DNA of 64,000 nucleotides from Corella eumyota (GCA_963082875.1 OY720098.1:13516001-13580000), one strand, 5' to 3'; counted from the stretch's first letter, positions 48,946 to 61,437 are shown. The notes: a model not told the origin generated them from the sequence alone. Numbers and translations: made by a program.

Positions 48946-50604
48946 GTTTTTACATTTGTTTATAGTTAATCGTGTCAGTAGATGGGTCGCAGCTTGAAAT
49001 TACTGAACATTTTTTTATTTCGTTAATTTTTTTTCATTAAACATGGTTATTCTGTTGAGAGTTTTTTTAGCCTTAGCAAATGTTGGATTTAGGCGCAAAT
49101 ATGGGTGGCAATTAAAGTGCTGCTCGATTCTAAGAAATCCGAGTAGTGAGGCATGTCGCTTCTAAGGAAAAATCTTCCTAATGTTAGCAAAACTTCTAGC
49201 CCAAAAAGTTTTTCACAAAAATCAAAAAAAGTAAACTAGAAATAAAAAACAATAAACACGTTTAGGTATTTCTTAATTTAAAATATTTTTCTATTTAAAA
49301 AAAAAGATTATCCTTGAACTAAAGGTTTTTTGTTATAGCAAAATACAAAAAATTAAATAATATATATAACAAAAAAGAAAATAAACGAATATGTACTGAA
49401 AAATGAGTAAAGAAATTGTGATTTATTCCATGTAGCCTTTACGATGCTTTTTTGTAAATAAACGAAATATTGCGAAAGACAAGTCATAGTAAACCACCAA
49501 ACTAAGAGGTAGTTACTAAGCATATTTGTTTTAAAAAAAATAATGACGAGTTTATTAGTTGTTTTATAAAATGACTTAAGATAACATAATGTTAAACTAG
49601 ATTCAGCACTGTAATTATATATAAACGTTAATTTTTTAGAATCAGCGAACAAAACATTTTAATAAATTAAATAACTTTTTTATATTTAATAAAATTTGTT
49701 TACTTTTAATTTTAGAATATTAAGATAACTTTAAGTTTTGTGTTTTTGACAATTTATTAAAGAACCATTCTAAATATTTTTTTTAAATTTGTTTTTAGTT
49801 ACTTACCTTTTTTGAAAAGTGGACAAGCGCAACGCACTGTTGACTGGGATTTGTTTTAGCAATTAAAGAACATTAAAGCAATTAAAGACGGTCTAACAAC
49901 AAAACAATAAACTGCGCGATTTTATTAATCAACGACCACGTCGTCATTTTCTGCAGTAAAACGCCTTTAACCAGTTTACATGATGCCTGCAACACGATGT
50001 CAACGACCAACAAAAGGAACAAACCTAAACATTGATTATACTTATAAACTCGTACCTATTTTATTGCCCTTCTTCGTAAACATAATTATCTTATTTTTGG
50101 GTATAAAAGCCCATTGTTTTTACTGTTAAAAGCCCCGCCACTCTTGCAAACAGACCTTAAGTCAGACGCGTTCGTCTACCTTTTTGGTAGACGAACAACC
50201 ACAGTTGTCGTTATTATGTTAGTTGAAACATTGTAACTTTAGTAAGAGTGTAGTTTTATTAATTAGTGTTTCGACGCAGTTTTTTTTACGTAGTTATCAA
50301 GTATATGCCCGTGTTATATCTTTCGTTGTACGTTAAATATAATACGAGAAACAATCAAATTACTTGTGTCATATTTTTATAACTCAGACAAAACGCTAAG
50401 TTTACTATCTTTTATAATGCCAGATTTAACCATCAAACTTAAAGTATTAAATAACTAAATTCGAATAGTCAGATTCATCATAGGACTTCAGTAATGAAGG
50501 CTATGGTAGAATCTGTGGTGACCCCAAATCAACAATAAACAATTAACCTAACCAATAATCAATAAATAACTACATAAACAATAGCTAGAATTGAAATAAC
50601 CCCT

Positions 50605-50775
50605 ACAATAGATTATAATTGCCCGGTAATTATCCTATTGATTAAGTGCTGGTTCAGCAGGAGTTCATACCGTTTATATCGCCTTACTCAAGGGCGCTAC
50701 AGCATGAGAGTGGGGATTAAACCCACGGCCTCATGGTGGTGTAGCAAGTGTTCTTACCACGCTGCCGGGTTTAAC
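50605..50775 (-). mobile_element. tRNA-derived SINE, partial copy
   Basis: The minus-strand head (ggcagcgtggtaagaacact and gtgggtttaatccccactct) and the middle body (gctgaaccagcacttaatca) are present. The 3' body is absent beyond the TATAATCTATT segment. Confidence 0.8.
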
Positions 50776-51373
50776 AAGCAGACAGATCAGCCTTATACCA
50801 CACATTTAAAAAGTATTGTAAATTGCTGTTATTATTAGTCTGTTCAATTTGCTTGAACTGCTACTCCTGAATAAACTTCTCCTGACGCATTGGTTAATAA
50901 CATAAATTCTGGTTAACCAAATTAGACGATTTAATTTTTGTACAAAATAGGGAGACTTTTCCCGCAGCAATCACTTATGAAATTAACTTTATCGTACCCT
51001 AGCGAGAAATGCATAAACTCAAAAACATAACCAGAACCCGGGTTATTACCCAATGCATCAGGGGTAGTTCAATAGCGTGCCAAACTGAATTTGTTGCAAC
51101 TTGCTAGGGTTTATAAAATCAATATAAGTTGAGTTAAAAACCTGTAGTTTTTAAAAGTTGCTGAGTGAATCAAACTAAATGCAACAACATACTTTAAAAG
51201 TAAAAAGTGCCTTGTACAATATGGCTAAATATTGCTTTTCATGCTAAGTTTGTTTTCTGCAAAAAAAAATATAAAAAAAGTACAAAAAACGGCTTAAGAA
51301 AGGCTGGAAAGGGCAAAATAATAATATTTTTCTATGTCTGCCAGCGTATGATCTTATGACGATGACGTTGTGC

Positions 51374-51383
51374 GTCACGTGAC
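51374..51383. promoter_or_regulatory. GTCACGTGAC bHLH-zip site upstream of CRIPT
   Basis: A perfect 10-bp palindrome containing the CACGTG E-box, of the USF/MITF/TFEB type. It sits in a locally GC-richer patch about 545 bases before the CRIPT start codon. A role in CRIPT transcription is inference. Confidence 0.4.
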
Positions 51384-51927
51384 TCGCGAGCATAGGGACT
51401 TTCAAAAATTCCAACATTATTAGAAAAGAAACTATGCGACCAAACCATCTCTTTAAGTTATTATTCAATGCGATAGAGGTAGTTTATTGGCGTTCGCCAA
51501 TAAATGAAAGTCAACCACAACTTTAGTTATAAAAAAGCATGTAGTCTTTTTTTTATTTAAAACGTTTTGCCAGCTGTTTCTAGGGTTAAACTTAAAACAA
51601 GTTTTTAACAATAGATTTATTATTAAATGTGTATAATATATAAGTATGTGTATTTTAAACAAGTTAATTTAAGTTAGAAAAATGTCAATAAATCATTAAA
51701 CATTTTTTTAATTAGTTTTTACAGTTTTTGAGGATAACACCTGAAAGACGTCATGGCCTAAAAAATTATGACGACATTTAAAATTTTAAAATTTCTGGTG
51801 GCACATGTGCCATACTTCGGTTTTAACGCCCTGTTCATATAGGGCGTGCAAAACTGATAGAGATTCGATTTTTCTTCTTAAAAGTAACTTTTTGTTCTTA
51901 TATTTGTTCTTATATTAACTTTATATA

Positions 51928-52233
51928 ATGGTTTGTGGAAAATGTGAAAAAAAGTTGGGCAAAGTAATTACACCAGATCCTTGGAAAAGTGGTGCAAGAA
52001 ATACAACTGAAGGGGGAGGTCGAAAACTTAATGAAAATAAAGCCTTAACACAATCCAAAAATCGATTTAATCCCTACAGTAGTGGAAAATTTGTTAAATG
52101 TAGAGTTTGCAAAAGCATTGTGCATCAAGTTGGAGCAAAGTTTTGTCAAGGTTGTGCATACAAGAAAGGAATTTGTTGTATGTGTGGTAAAAAAATGATA
52201 GATACAACCAATTACAGGCAATCTTCATCATAA
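51928..52233 (+). CDS. CRIPT: CRIPT, cysteine-rich PDZ-binding protein, single exon
   Basis: 101 codons, the same length as the vertebrate protein, collinear throughout and very similar: MVCGKCEKKLGKVITPDPWK, ARNTTEGGGRKLNENKALT and QGCAYKKGICCMCGKK. Cys pairs (CGKC, CRVC, CQGC, CCMC) are the zinc-binding ligands. In mammals CRIPT was named for binding the third PDZ domain of PSD-95 through its C-terminus and also works with the minor spliceosome. Here the last residues are NYRQSSS. The T-S-V type PDZ ligand is missing, so only the zinc-protein role is expected to be kept. It has no introns, whereas vertebrate CRIPT is spliced. The stop lies 453 bases before the SLC25A1 start. Confidence 0.96.
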   Translation: MVCGKCEKKLGKVITPDPWKSGARNTTEGGGRKLNENKALTQSKNRFNPYSSGKFVKCRVCKSIVHQVGAKFCQGCAYKKGICCMCGKKMIDTTNYRQSSS

Positions 52234-52686
52234 TTTACTTACCTTCTACCAAAGATAAGCAGACAGACAAAGGTTGTTTGTTGACAATTAATTTAAAATA
52301 ACATGAGCATGTATAATATAAGAGTTTAACAAGAGCACAGATGTTTCCTAAATGATGGTGTCGAAAAACAAAAACTTTCTAAAATTGTTAGAGATTTGTT
52401 GAGATCCGTGTTTGTTAGATATTTTTTATCAAATATTGTAACTTGGTTAAATTCATCAACAGTTACAATTTTACATCATTGGCCTATATAGATTTACTTA
52501 AATTTATAAACAAATTTTTAGTAAAGGGGTCAAACTGAATCACATTATTTTGGGGATTAAAATTATTTTTTATAGACCTTGTGTATTTATTTGTTATTTT
52601 ATATATATTATATACTTTTTATTTATTTTAAAATATGTTTTTTACTTTTAGAAGTGGGTGGTTTAACTTAAATAGTAGATAAAACA

Positions 52687-55600
52687 ATGACTGGCCGCCA
52701 ACCATGTTTGCCTAATGTATTCTCCAAATCATTATTGCCCTTAAGTTCAAGGTCTTTTTTTGGTAGAAGTATTTATCACCATGTAGGTTGTCATCCTGCG
52801 ATTAATGTGCCAACTCGAAATATTGCTTGTTTATCAGCAGGGGTTCCAGCTAAAAAAAAACATCCAGCTAAAGCCATTCTTGCTGGTAATCAATTTTTTC
52901 TTTAATAGTATCATTATAGTAGGCAGTTATGGAGTTCGTAATCATAGATTTCGAAACATATTGTTATTGTCATGTTTTTAGTAATATGGTGCAAAATTAT
53001 AAATTTCGAAACATGTTGTTATTGTCAATAATTTTTTTATCCAGATTAATCTTTTGCAGTGTCTTATAAGCTGTAAATTTTGAGTTAAATTAACTTTTTT
53101 TTTTAAACATTCACAGTTCTAAAATTTGAGTATGTTGTTAATTATTATTTTGTGTTGGAATTTTTATATTTATAAAATTCAATTATGACTAATTACTAAT
53201 TAAAAGTTGTTTGTTTATTAAAATTTCAAAGTCGTCCTTGAGTTTTAAAATTTTGGTCAATTGTATATCATAATATTAATAACTTAAAAACAAGTTAAAA
53301 AATTAACTTTTGTTTATTTATTATGTTAAAATGCTTGTTCATTTATTAAAAATCAAGGATTGATGGTTTACCTTAAAAATTTATTCTAAAGTATAATTTG
53401 GTATATATATACCCTATGAATAATTTAAAAACGGGTTTGAAAAATTAATTTTTGTTTGTTTATTATATTTTTATGCTTGTTTATTTTTATTCAGGCTTTA
53501 AAAATTTGGTATATTGCATATCCTGATATCAACAACTTTTAACTGGGTTTAAAAATTGATTTTTGTTTGTTTATTATAGCCTATTTAAAACTTGTTAGTT
53601 TATTAAAAAGTGGTATAATTATTTAAAAATTAGTCTAACATAACATTATTAACTCAAAAACAGTTTTTAAATTTTTTTTTCTTTATTGAAAATCAAATAT
53701 AAATAATAATTAATTACAATTTGGTTAATTATGTAATATCAATAAAAAATGTTAAAATTTTACTATTTTCTTTTATCTTACTTTAATTCCTATATGTTTT
53801 TTATAATCATATTGTTATTTTTCGTATAGGCTATTTATTTTTATTCTTACTATGAATTTTGAAATAGAATAATTTTCAATCTTGTGTAAAGTTCTAAAAT
53901 TTTATTATGTTGTTTATAATAATATTGTGTTTCAATCCTCCTATTTTCAAAATTTAATTATTACTAATTACCAAGTGCTTGTTTATTTATTACAATTTAA
54001 AGATCATTATTAGGAATTAAATTATTGTTTGTTCATTAAAAATCAAAAATCATTTATAGGCATTTAAAATTTATTAACAACTTAAAACTGGGTTAAAAAA
54101 TAGTTTTTGTTTATTTATTATATTTAAATGCTTGTTTGTTAATTGAAAAGTTAAAGCGGTTAAACGCCAACTGTTTAGTCTAATACCTAAAACGTAGTGT
54201 TATATTTATTAATTTATTTGATATTTTTAATTAGGTTATTAATTTATTTGATATTTTTAATTAGTTGTTAAGGTAACGATAAGTTTTTGTTTACTAATAG
54301 TTTGGTCCTTTACTGTACCCTGCTTTAAGTTTAGTTTTTTGCATCTTATTTTACAAATAGGGCTAGTTTTCTTAAGTTTTTGACTTTTGTTGTGGTAGCA
54401 TATATTAAAAAAAATTAACATTGCAACCTCTGCGACATACTTTATTATCCAATCTAAAGATAATTTATTTTGTACAATCACTAACAAAATTGTGACATCT
54501 TAAATCATAGTCCCCTAAATATTTAGTTTCCCTTATCTTATAGTTTGGTTTTATTTTGCAAGAAATTTAAATTTAACCTGGGTAAATTATATATTTTTTC
54601 TAAGAATCTATTTTGGTTGTCTAATACATTTTTTTTATATCTAGGTGGAATTGCTGGAGGTATTGAAATATGTATAACTTTTCCCACTGAATATGTTAAA
54701 ACTCAACTTCAACTTGCTGAAAGTTCACATCCACCAAAGTATAAAGGTAAAGGTATAAATTTGTGAGTGCTACAACTAAGAAAACAATTTTTTTTTTAAT
54801 TTTTGTCAAATTCTTAAACAATTTAATTGCAGTTTATAAATCCAAAATTTCTCATTTTTATTTTAATGATAAAAAAAAACTTACAGTAGTTTTTTATTGG
54901 ATTTAATGTTTAACTTATTATCATTTATTTATTGATAGGTAAAGTGTAAAGAAGTGTCAAACTAATTACTTTTGTTTTAATTTTTCAATATTTGTAATAT
55001 ATATTTGTTTTGTACAATTATAAGAAACATATAAAAATTGTATACCAAAAAAACTTTTTTTTATATATATTACAATAATTCCTTTAATGTTTTATTTTTG
55101 GATAAAAAATTAAAAAAAATACTTTTGATAAAAATTTTATTTGTGTTTTAAGTCTGTTTTATACCTTTTCAGGTATTGTAGATTGTGTAAAAGTCACTGT
55201 ACAAGGTCATGGGATAAGGGGGTTGTATCGGGGATTAAGCTCACTTGTATATGGCTCTATACCAAAAGCTGCTGTAAGGTAAGGTCTTAGTGTATATTTT
55301 ACTAGTGGGCATGTCTTAGTGTAGCATTATTTAAAGTTTCAAACTTTAATTGTTTTATCTTATTGGGACAAATTTTATAAACTATTCATTAGTAAGGGTG
55401 AGTGAGTGCTTGTTTTGGTTAAAAATACATTTACTCCCAAAGAAAAAGATTTCTTAAAAAAAAACTATTCTTTATATTAAATAAACCTTTAACTTTAAAA
55501 TTTTTTATTCATTAATTTTTTTCATTGGTCATGGCATTTAAACTCAACTCGGTATATAAATGTAACTAAAAATGTTTGGGCATATATATATTTAAGGTTT

Positions 55601-57982
55601 TTTGCACATCAATAAAAGTAAAAGAAAAATATACAATATTTATACATTTTACATTAATGCTGCCGGAAAAAGACAAAATTAACTTAAAAATTTAAAACAT
55701 ATCATAAAAAATAGTGTTTACATAAAGATTATATAGAATAATGTGGCATGGTCACCAAACCTAGTATAAATTAAATTGTTATTAACTTATGATAAAATAC
55801 GAACATTTTCAAGGAATGCACACAAAAATATTAAAATGTAACACAACAGAATGGCACAGAAAAAAATTTTGCCACTTTTCGTTTGTAATATTTTAGCAAC
55901 CTTATCATTGCTTATAAATTATCTAAAAAATAATAATATTTAATATAACTAAGTATGGCTCTGGTAGGTAATCCTTAACTGGCCATGTTAAATTGCATGT
56001 GCTAATGGGACCGACTTAAATAAACATATATAATATATATATCTAATAAAAAAACATCCGAAATAAAACCTACCTAAAACAAGAAACCTGAGTGTAATAA
56101 AAAAGAAAGAATAAACTTAATTTGTTAAAACATTTTAAATTGCATGCTCATCTAAGTTTGAATAGAAATTTAATAGTTAAGTTAAGTTTGTGCCATAGAT
56201 TGGTTTAAGTAGCTAAATTGTTAGTTGTAATTAAGAAGCTTGACAGGGTCACAACTATTAGTTTGGGATGGTTAAAGGAAAGTTTTAGGTATGATGTTTT
56301 CTCGTTGATGATCAGAGAGCCCATCCTGTAAAAAAATTTCTCGGCTGTATTAAGTTATAATTAAACATTTTATGTTTTAGATATTTTTTTTTTATTTTAA
56401 TCTGTAAGAGTAAGTTACTTTTCATTTCATTTTTTTGTATAGGCCTATACTCAAATAGCTAATCATAAGCTTAATATTGTAAAATTGGTTATAGATTGTG
56501 GAAAATTAAGTGTTAATTTAATTTTTGCAGTAATTTATTTGTTTAGCACCCAAATTCAATTTCTGGTCATTAAAAAAAATAAATTTGCGAAATATTTTTA
56601 CAGATTTGGTATGTTTGAATTCCTTGCAAATTATGTCAGAAATGAACATGGTACATTAACATCAAGTCAAGGATTTTATTGTGGAATTGGAGCTGGTTTA
56701 GCTGAGGCTATATTTGTTGTTTGTCCAATGGAAACAGTCAAGGTATTTAAATGTTAAAATTAATTTTTTTTTATTTTTGCACCTATTTAAAAACCATAAA
56801 TTTTTAATTCTGTAAAATTGAAAACTTAGCAGACAAATTAATTAAGTTTACATAGGTTAAATTTATACATGATCAAACAAGTGCAAATCCAAGATACAAA
56901 GGTTTTTTCTCTGGTTTGCGAACTATTATTAAGGAACAAGGTACAAAATTATTATTTTTTATATATTTATTTTTTATGCTTGGCTGTTTATTAATACTTT
57001 TGTTATACATTTTTACCACCCTATTATGAAAATCCTTGGATTCCTATTGTTTAATATTTTTGCTAGGCTTAAAAGGCACCTATCAAGGACTAACAGCTAC
57101 AATGTTAAAACAAGGATCTAATCAAGGAATTCGATTTTTTGTTATGACCAGTTTAAGAAATTGGTAATTTGAAATTTTACTTCAATTTTATTTTCTACAT
57201 TTGTATTTAGTATTTAATAAATCTTAAAAAACTCCTTTTTAAATTGTTTTTTTATAATTGAACAATAGTATTAGGATATGTTTTTTATCACTTTTTGGCA
57301 AAAAAAAATAAAAATTGTATGGAAAAATTTTAAATTTATTTATTATATAAACATTTTTAAATGAATATTTTTAATCTTTAATTTTAGGTACAGAGGAGAT
57401 GATCTTAACAGAAAATTCCCCTGGTATATAACTGCCACTTTTGGAGCTATTGCTGGTGCCGCTTCAGTGTTCGGAAATACTCCCCTAGATGTTGTTAAGA
57501 CTAGAATGCAGGTTGGTTTAAAAGATGTAAATTTTAAAAAGTTGCTAATTTTTTTAATTAATAAAATGTTTTAGTTTTTAAATGTAACATTTAAATATTT
57601 AAGTTAATTTGTTTTTGTTTAAATCTTATTCTTGCAGGGCCTTGAAGCACATAAATACAAAAATACATGGGATTGTTTTAAACAGATTCTGGTCAATGAA
57701 GGACCCAGGGCGTGAGTCATTTTGCAGCTTATAATTCCCCTAATTATTCTTACGAAATTATGTTTTTAAATCTTAATTCCCAGTGTGGGAAGACCAGTTT
57801 CCTAGCCTAAACATAGAATCACATTAACTAAATAACAAGTTTTATTTTATTACCATATGTTTTTTAGATTTTATAAGGGTACAGTGCCACGACTAGGTCG
57901 TGTGTGTGCCGATGTTGCTTTGGTATTTGTTCTTTATGATGAAACTATGAAATTTCTAGACAGAATATGGGTAACTAACTAG
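52687..57982 (+). CDS. SLC25A1: SLC25A1, mitochondrial citrate carrier, 9 exons
   Basis: Exons 52687-52885, 54645-54746, 55173-55278, 56604-56742, 56856-56940, 57067-57163, 57388-57511, 57638-57711 and 57868-57982. All are GT-AG and 1041 nt close in frame (346 aa). It is an inner-membrane carrier that exchanges matrix citrate for cytosolic malate. Three mitochondrial-carrier repeats carry the PX[DE]XX[KR] signatures: [19 protein letters not shown] and [11 protein letters not shown]. Citrate-carrier blocks include [20 protein letters not shown] and [16 protein letters not shown]. The end is [15 protein letters not shown]. The first ~60 residues ([20 protein letters not shown]) form a presequence longer than in the ~311-residue human protein. 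Intron 1 (52886-54644) carries an inverted Helentron-like repeat and intron 8 a SINE tail. AATAAA signals lie at 58207-58216. Confidence 0.96.
52930..54150 (-). mobile_element. Helentron/HINE-like element, inverted, in SLC25A1 intron 1
   Basis: Read on the minus strand this matches the 0.8-7.7 kb array. The palindrome unit is at 52940-53030 (two decayed copies with tgacaataacaacatgttt). The aacaaaagttaatttaactc-type segment and aattatttaattac-type core units are spread to about 54150. No complete core unit is perfect, so this is an old copy. Confidence 0.6.
55565..55770 (+). repeat. Dispersed AT-rich repeat, copy C
   Basis: Shares gtttacataaagattatata and tggcatggtcaccaaaccta with copy A at 27735-27915. 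It lies in SLC25A1 intron 3. Confidence 0.5.
57775..57830 (-). mobile_element. SINE tail fragment in SLC25A1 intron 8
   Basis: cctaaacatagaatcacatt matches the 3' body of the minus-oriented SINE at 45700 (cctaaacatagaataacatc). Only this tail is left. Confidence 0.55.
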
Positions 57983-58206
57983 TTTCCTTAAATGTAAGCA
58001 CAGTGCTAAAACATCTCATGAATATATATTTGGTACTATGCTTTTTTAACATTAGGCATAAGTGAAACGTGAAAAAATATTTTTGAAATCAACTGTGATT
58101 TTTAGTTAATAACTTTTCTAAATAACAGAAAATTTTTTTAATTTTTTAATAATTTAAAAACAATGAATTATTTTAAATATGCAATTTAAGAAATGTTTTG
58201 AATTTA

Positions 58207-58216
58207 AATAAATAAA
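58207..58216 (+). terminator. Overlapping polyadenylation signals of SLC25A1
   Basis: AATAAATAAA, two overlapping AATAAA hexamers 225 bases after the SLC25A1 stop. Confidence 0.5.
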
Positions 58217-59121
58217 GCTATTATACCTAATGAAATAAATGAAGTAGCTGCTGTTCTAACTCACAATTTTAGATAAATCAAAATTAAATAAGTTCTTGCT
58301 CCACTTAGTTATCAACAAATATATAATATTATTTTGTAAACAACATTAAATTTGCTTATTTATAAACTGTTTTTTTTTCATGCCTTTGTAACTTTTTTGT
58401 GTTGCAGTGTAGAAATATCTTAGAAATTACCATTAAAAATATATTTATACCCGTAAGAAACTATTTTGTTTTATTGAAAATGCGCTTACATAAAATAACC
58501 TTCTACAATCGAGTTTGTCATAAAAATCGGTACCAAATACATGATTACGTTGTTTTAACTTAATATATATGTATAAAAACGTTTTTTCGCAAAACCATGT
58601 CATTTAACTGGCGGCTTGATGTTGTGGTTACTTGTTCCAGATGATTGCAAATATAAAAAGCATCCATTACTTAACTAAATACTGCTTTAAATCGTTGTGC
58701 AAACGATGCGTCTTTCCTAAGTTTTTCCTGAAATGGAGATTTGCTGGGGTTTTAGGTCTTAATCAGTTTTTTACAAGCATCGAACCTGTTTAAAACGAAA
58801 AGGATGAAAATTTTTTGACCGACGACGGCTTGAGATACGTTACTACCAGACATTATATTGCCAAGGGATTTACCAATGGTTTGCAGGCGTGCCTTCTTTG
58901 ATGTGGAAGACGGTAAGAGACATGCTGAATTGAAAGTGTAGCCTTTTGTTTTTTTTTCGCGAGTTTATATATTGCTTACTATATATGGCTTTAGTTTAGA
59001 CTGGTCATAAATTCATTTATTGGTACTTTTTTTGGCAAACACAACTTACATGTAAAAAGCAACCTATTCACTGTTCGTGACTTGAATATAAAGTAGTCGT
59101 TTGGGGTAAGACTAGACTGTT

Positions 59122-59247
59122 ACTATGGAGTTTTAAGAATTAGTTAAAACATCTGTATTGCTAATACTGGAGATTAGTAACCTCAGATTGCCAATACTGG
59201 AGATTAGTAACCTCAGATGTTTTAACTAATTCTTAAAACTCCATAGT
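59122..59247. mobile_element. Hairpin MITE-like element with 34-bp perfect inverted repeats
   Basis: The left arm 59122-59155 (actatggagttttaagaatt...) and the right arm 59214-59247 are exact reverse complements. The centre is two copies of a ~30-bp unit (aatactggagattagtaacc). No target duplication is clear. Perfect arms mean a recent origin or gene conversion between arms. Confidence 0.7.
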
Positions 59248-59997
59248 TTTGCTAATATATCGATATTAATTGCATTAGTATAAAATTATATAAACTTGAA
59301 ATTAAAGTTTATTTTATTCCACCGCAGAGAAAATAATTGTAACGTCATAATAACGCTTGTAATAAAATTTCCCCTGTAGGCTATACGAGTGGTTCAATAC
59401 ATCTATTTTTTAAGAGGTTTAGCATTTAAAATCAATTTATAATTTAAAAGTAAATTGAAGTTCTGGAGTCTAAATCTTGAAGGACTCGCGATGGAATTAT
59501 TAAAATTATTTCATTCACAACATTTTTTGTGATAAACGAAACTTTAATTAAAAAACGACAAAGCAACGAAAGTTGACAGAATCGATAATGATTTTTAAAA
59601 CTAATACTTAAAACTTTAATAAACTTGTTAACTTTGCAAGTTAACAGTTAACAGTTTGTTGCTTACTGCCTACCTTTTCTGGTATCACGTAACGAGCTAT
59701 TAAAGCTTTACGGTTAGACAAAACTAAAATAAAAAAATAAGAATCATAAAACAAGGCAATTTAAAGGCAAGAATAAAACAAAGAAAAAAAGAAACAAGAA
59801 AATAAAAAATAAAAAATATAATCAGGCGTAAACCGCTTGGAAATAAAAAGCCGCAGCGCCGTGCCTAAAAAATATCAATACCAATCAACATTTTTACTTT
59901 ATTGCTGTTCATTGCAGAAAATTGCAAGTTTCGCAGATGTTCATAATTGTTTACATCTGATGTTTTATATTTTTCGAAATATCAGGCAAAAATCAAC

Positions 59998-60245
59998 AAC
60001 CGGCAGCCTGATGTAGTGGTAAGAACACATGCTACACCACCATGAGGTCGTAGGTTTAATCCCCACTGCCCTTATGCTGGAGCGCCCTTGAGTAAGGCGC
60101 TATAAACGGTATAAATTCCTGCTGAGCCAGCACTTAATCAGCAGCAAAAAATCCTGAACAGCTAAAAAGCAACTCGAACTGATGTTACTCTTTGTTCAGG
60201 TCGCGCATTCGACCTTCCCACATCGTAGATAAAGATATAATACAA
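59998..60245 (+). mobile_element. tRNA-derived SINE, full copy
   Basis: The head is agcctgatgtagtggtaaga (A box) and gtaggtttaatccccactgc (B box). The body is gagcgcccttgagtaaggcg, gctgagccagcacttaatca, gatgttactctttgttcagg and catcgtagataaagatataa, ending in an A-rich tail. Confidence 0.85.
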
Positions 60246-60664
60246 AAAAAAACTGAGTTTAATAATGAAAAAAGAATGTAATTTAAGAATCCTGTAAGCT
60301 GACAATAACACAAGATACCCATAAACATTGCGGGTGTCATTAAGGGTACTCACAATAAGGGGATAGTCTTCTCTATCGAGGTCACACTTTAAAATGAATT
60401 TAGAGTATAACATGAAAACTTGCTTAACCTTTAAGTAATAAAAAGACTAAGCCGAATCTACATGTGCACGCATAATCGAGAATATAGGCCGATTCTTCGG
60501 CACAAGAAACAGATTATGATGCAAGAACAGATTATGATGCAACTTTATTGCGCTAATGTCTTAAAATTACGATTCACGTTAAATTACGATTCAACTTCGA
60601 CTTTTAAAGTGTGTATTTATAACCTTATTCAGATTAAAAACTAAAATTACCTCTTTTGTATATA
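60246..60664. other. Spacer between two SINEs, no gene seen
   Basis: Contains a short tandem (cagattatgatgcaagaa and cagattatgatgcaa at 60510-60541). Nothing else was recognised. Confidence 0.4.
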
Positions 60665-60975
60665 GCTTCTATCTTCGATGTGAAAGAATCGACTTCTTGA
60701 CCTAAACGTAAAAAAACATCGGTCACCCCAACCCAATCTTGAGTTGCCTTTGGCAGTTTGGGATTTTATTGATTATGCCAGATAATAATGCTGGTGATTA
60801 AGTACTGGCTAAGCAGACATTTAAATTGTTTATAGAGTCTTACCCAAGGGCGCTACAGCATAAAAGCAGTGGGAATCGAACGCACTAACTCATGTATTGT
60901 AAGCAAGTGTTTTGACTACTACACCACCGTGGACTCCACGTTGCCGGCTGGTCACCACACCACGCTGCCGGTTAA
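60665..60975 (-). mobile_element. tRNA-derived SINE, full copy with doubled head end
   Basis: Minus-oriented body from cgatgtgaaagaatcgactt through cttgagttgcctttggcagt and cttacccaagggcgctacag to the B-box region ggaatcgaacgcac. The head end carries caccacgctgccgg-type sequence twice (60917-60945 and 60950-60972), as if one copy had been joined to another's start. Confidence 0.75.
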
Positions 60976-61124
60976 AAACGATTTTAAATTATCGTAAAAA
61001 AAGCTTAGGTAAACAGGAATTATATTTTATTTACTAGAATTTAGAGTTTATATGTTTGTATGTCTAGAAACATTCTTTTTTGGTCGTGATAGCAACCCTT
61101 GTAGGCGTTTTTAATTTAAATAAA

Positions 61125-61425
61125 TTAAAGTCGGCAATAGAGTCTAGATCTCCACTGCTCTAATGCTGTAGCGCTATAAACAGTATAAACGCTTGCTAAG
61201 CCAACACTTAATCAGCAGCTTATATTTATTAAGCAATTATAAACTATAATATCTAACTGTCAAAGGCAACTCGAGACTACGTCGGAGTAATTGATGCTAC
61301 TATATGCGTAATTCGTTAGATCGACCTTTCTACGTAGAGGATAAATAAAAAAAAAATAAAGGTAAGTAAGATTAGCTTTACCACATGAGGTTATAGGTTA
61401 GATGGCCACTGTTTCCATATCCAAA
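61125..61425 (+). mobile_element. tRNA-derived SINE fragment(s) next to the LINE target
   Basis: The body begins after a decayed B box (tctagatctccactgctcta), then gctaagccaacacttaatca, ggcaactcgagactacgtcg and an A-rich tail near 61347. A second head scrap (ccacatgaggttataggtta) follows at 61381-61412, just before the LINE target site. Confidence 0.7.
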
Positions 61426-61437
61426 CCGCAGATAACA

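Larger units (their letters stand above)
48604..51927. other. Long intergenic stretch, no gene seen
   Basis: It holds the 3' UTR and polyadenylation signal of the six-exon gene, a SINE at 50605-50775 and, near its end, probable CRIPT upstream sequence. The 49.8-50.2 kb part is less AT-rich (gccccgccactcttgc) and could be a promoter or a decayed exon. No open frame there is convincing. Confidence 0.4.
57983..59997. other. SLC25A1 3' UTR and intergenic DNA, no gene seen
   Basis: It holds polyadenylation signals at 58207-58216 and a perfect inverted repeat at 59122-59247. A possible exon at 58876-58914 (MVCRRAFFDVED before a GTAAGAG donor) has no partner exon in the window. Confidence 0.4.

Noticed and set aside
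58876-58914. MVCRRAFFDVED before a GTAAGAG donor, resembling the start of a cyclophilin
   Set aside because: Only a dozen residues, and no second exon with cyclophilin motifs in the rest of the window.
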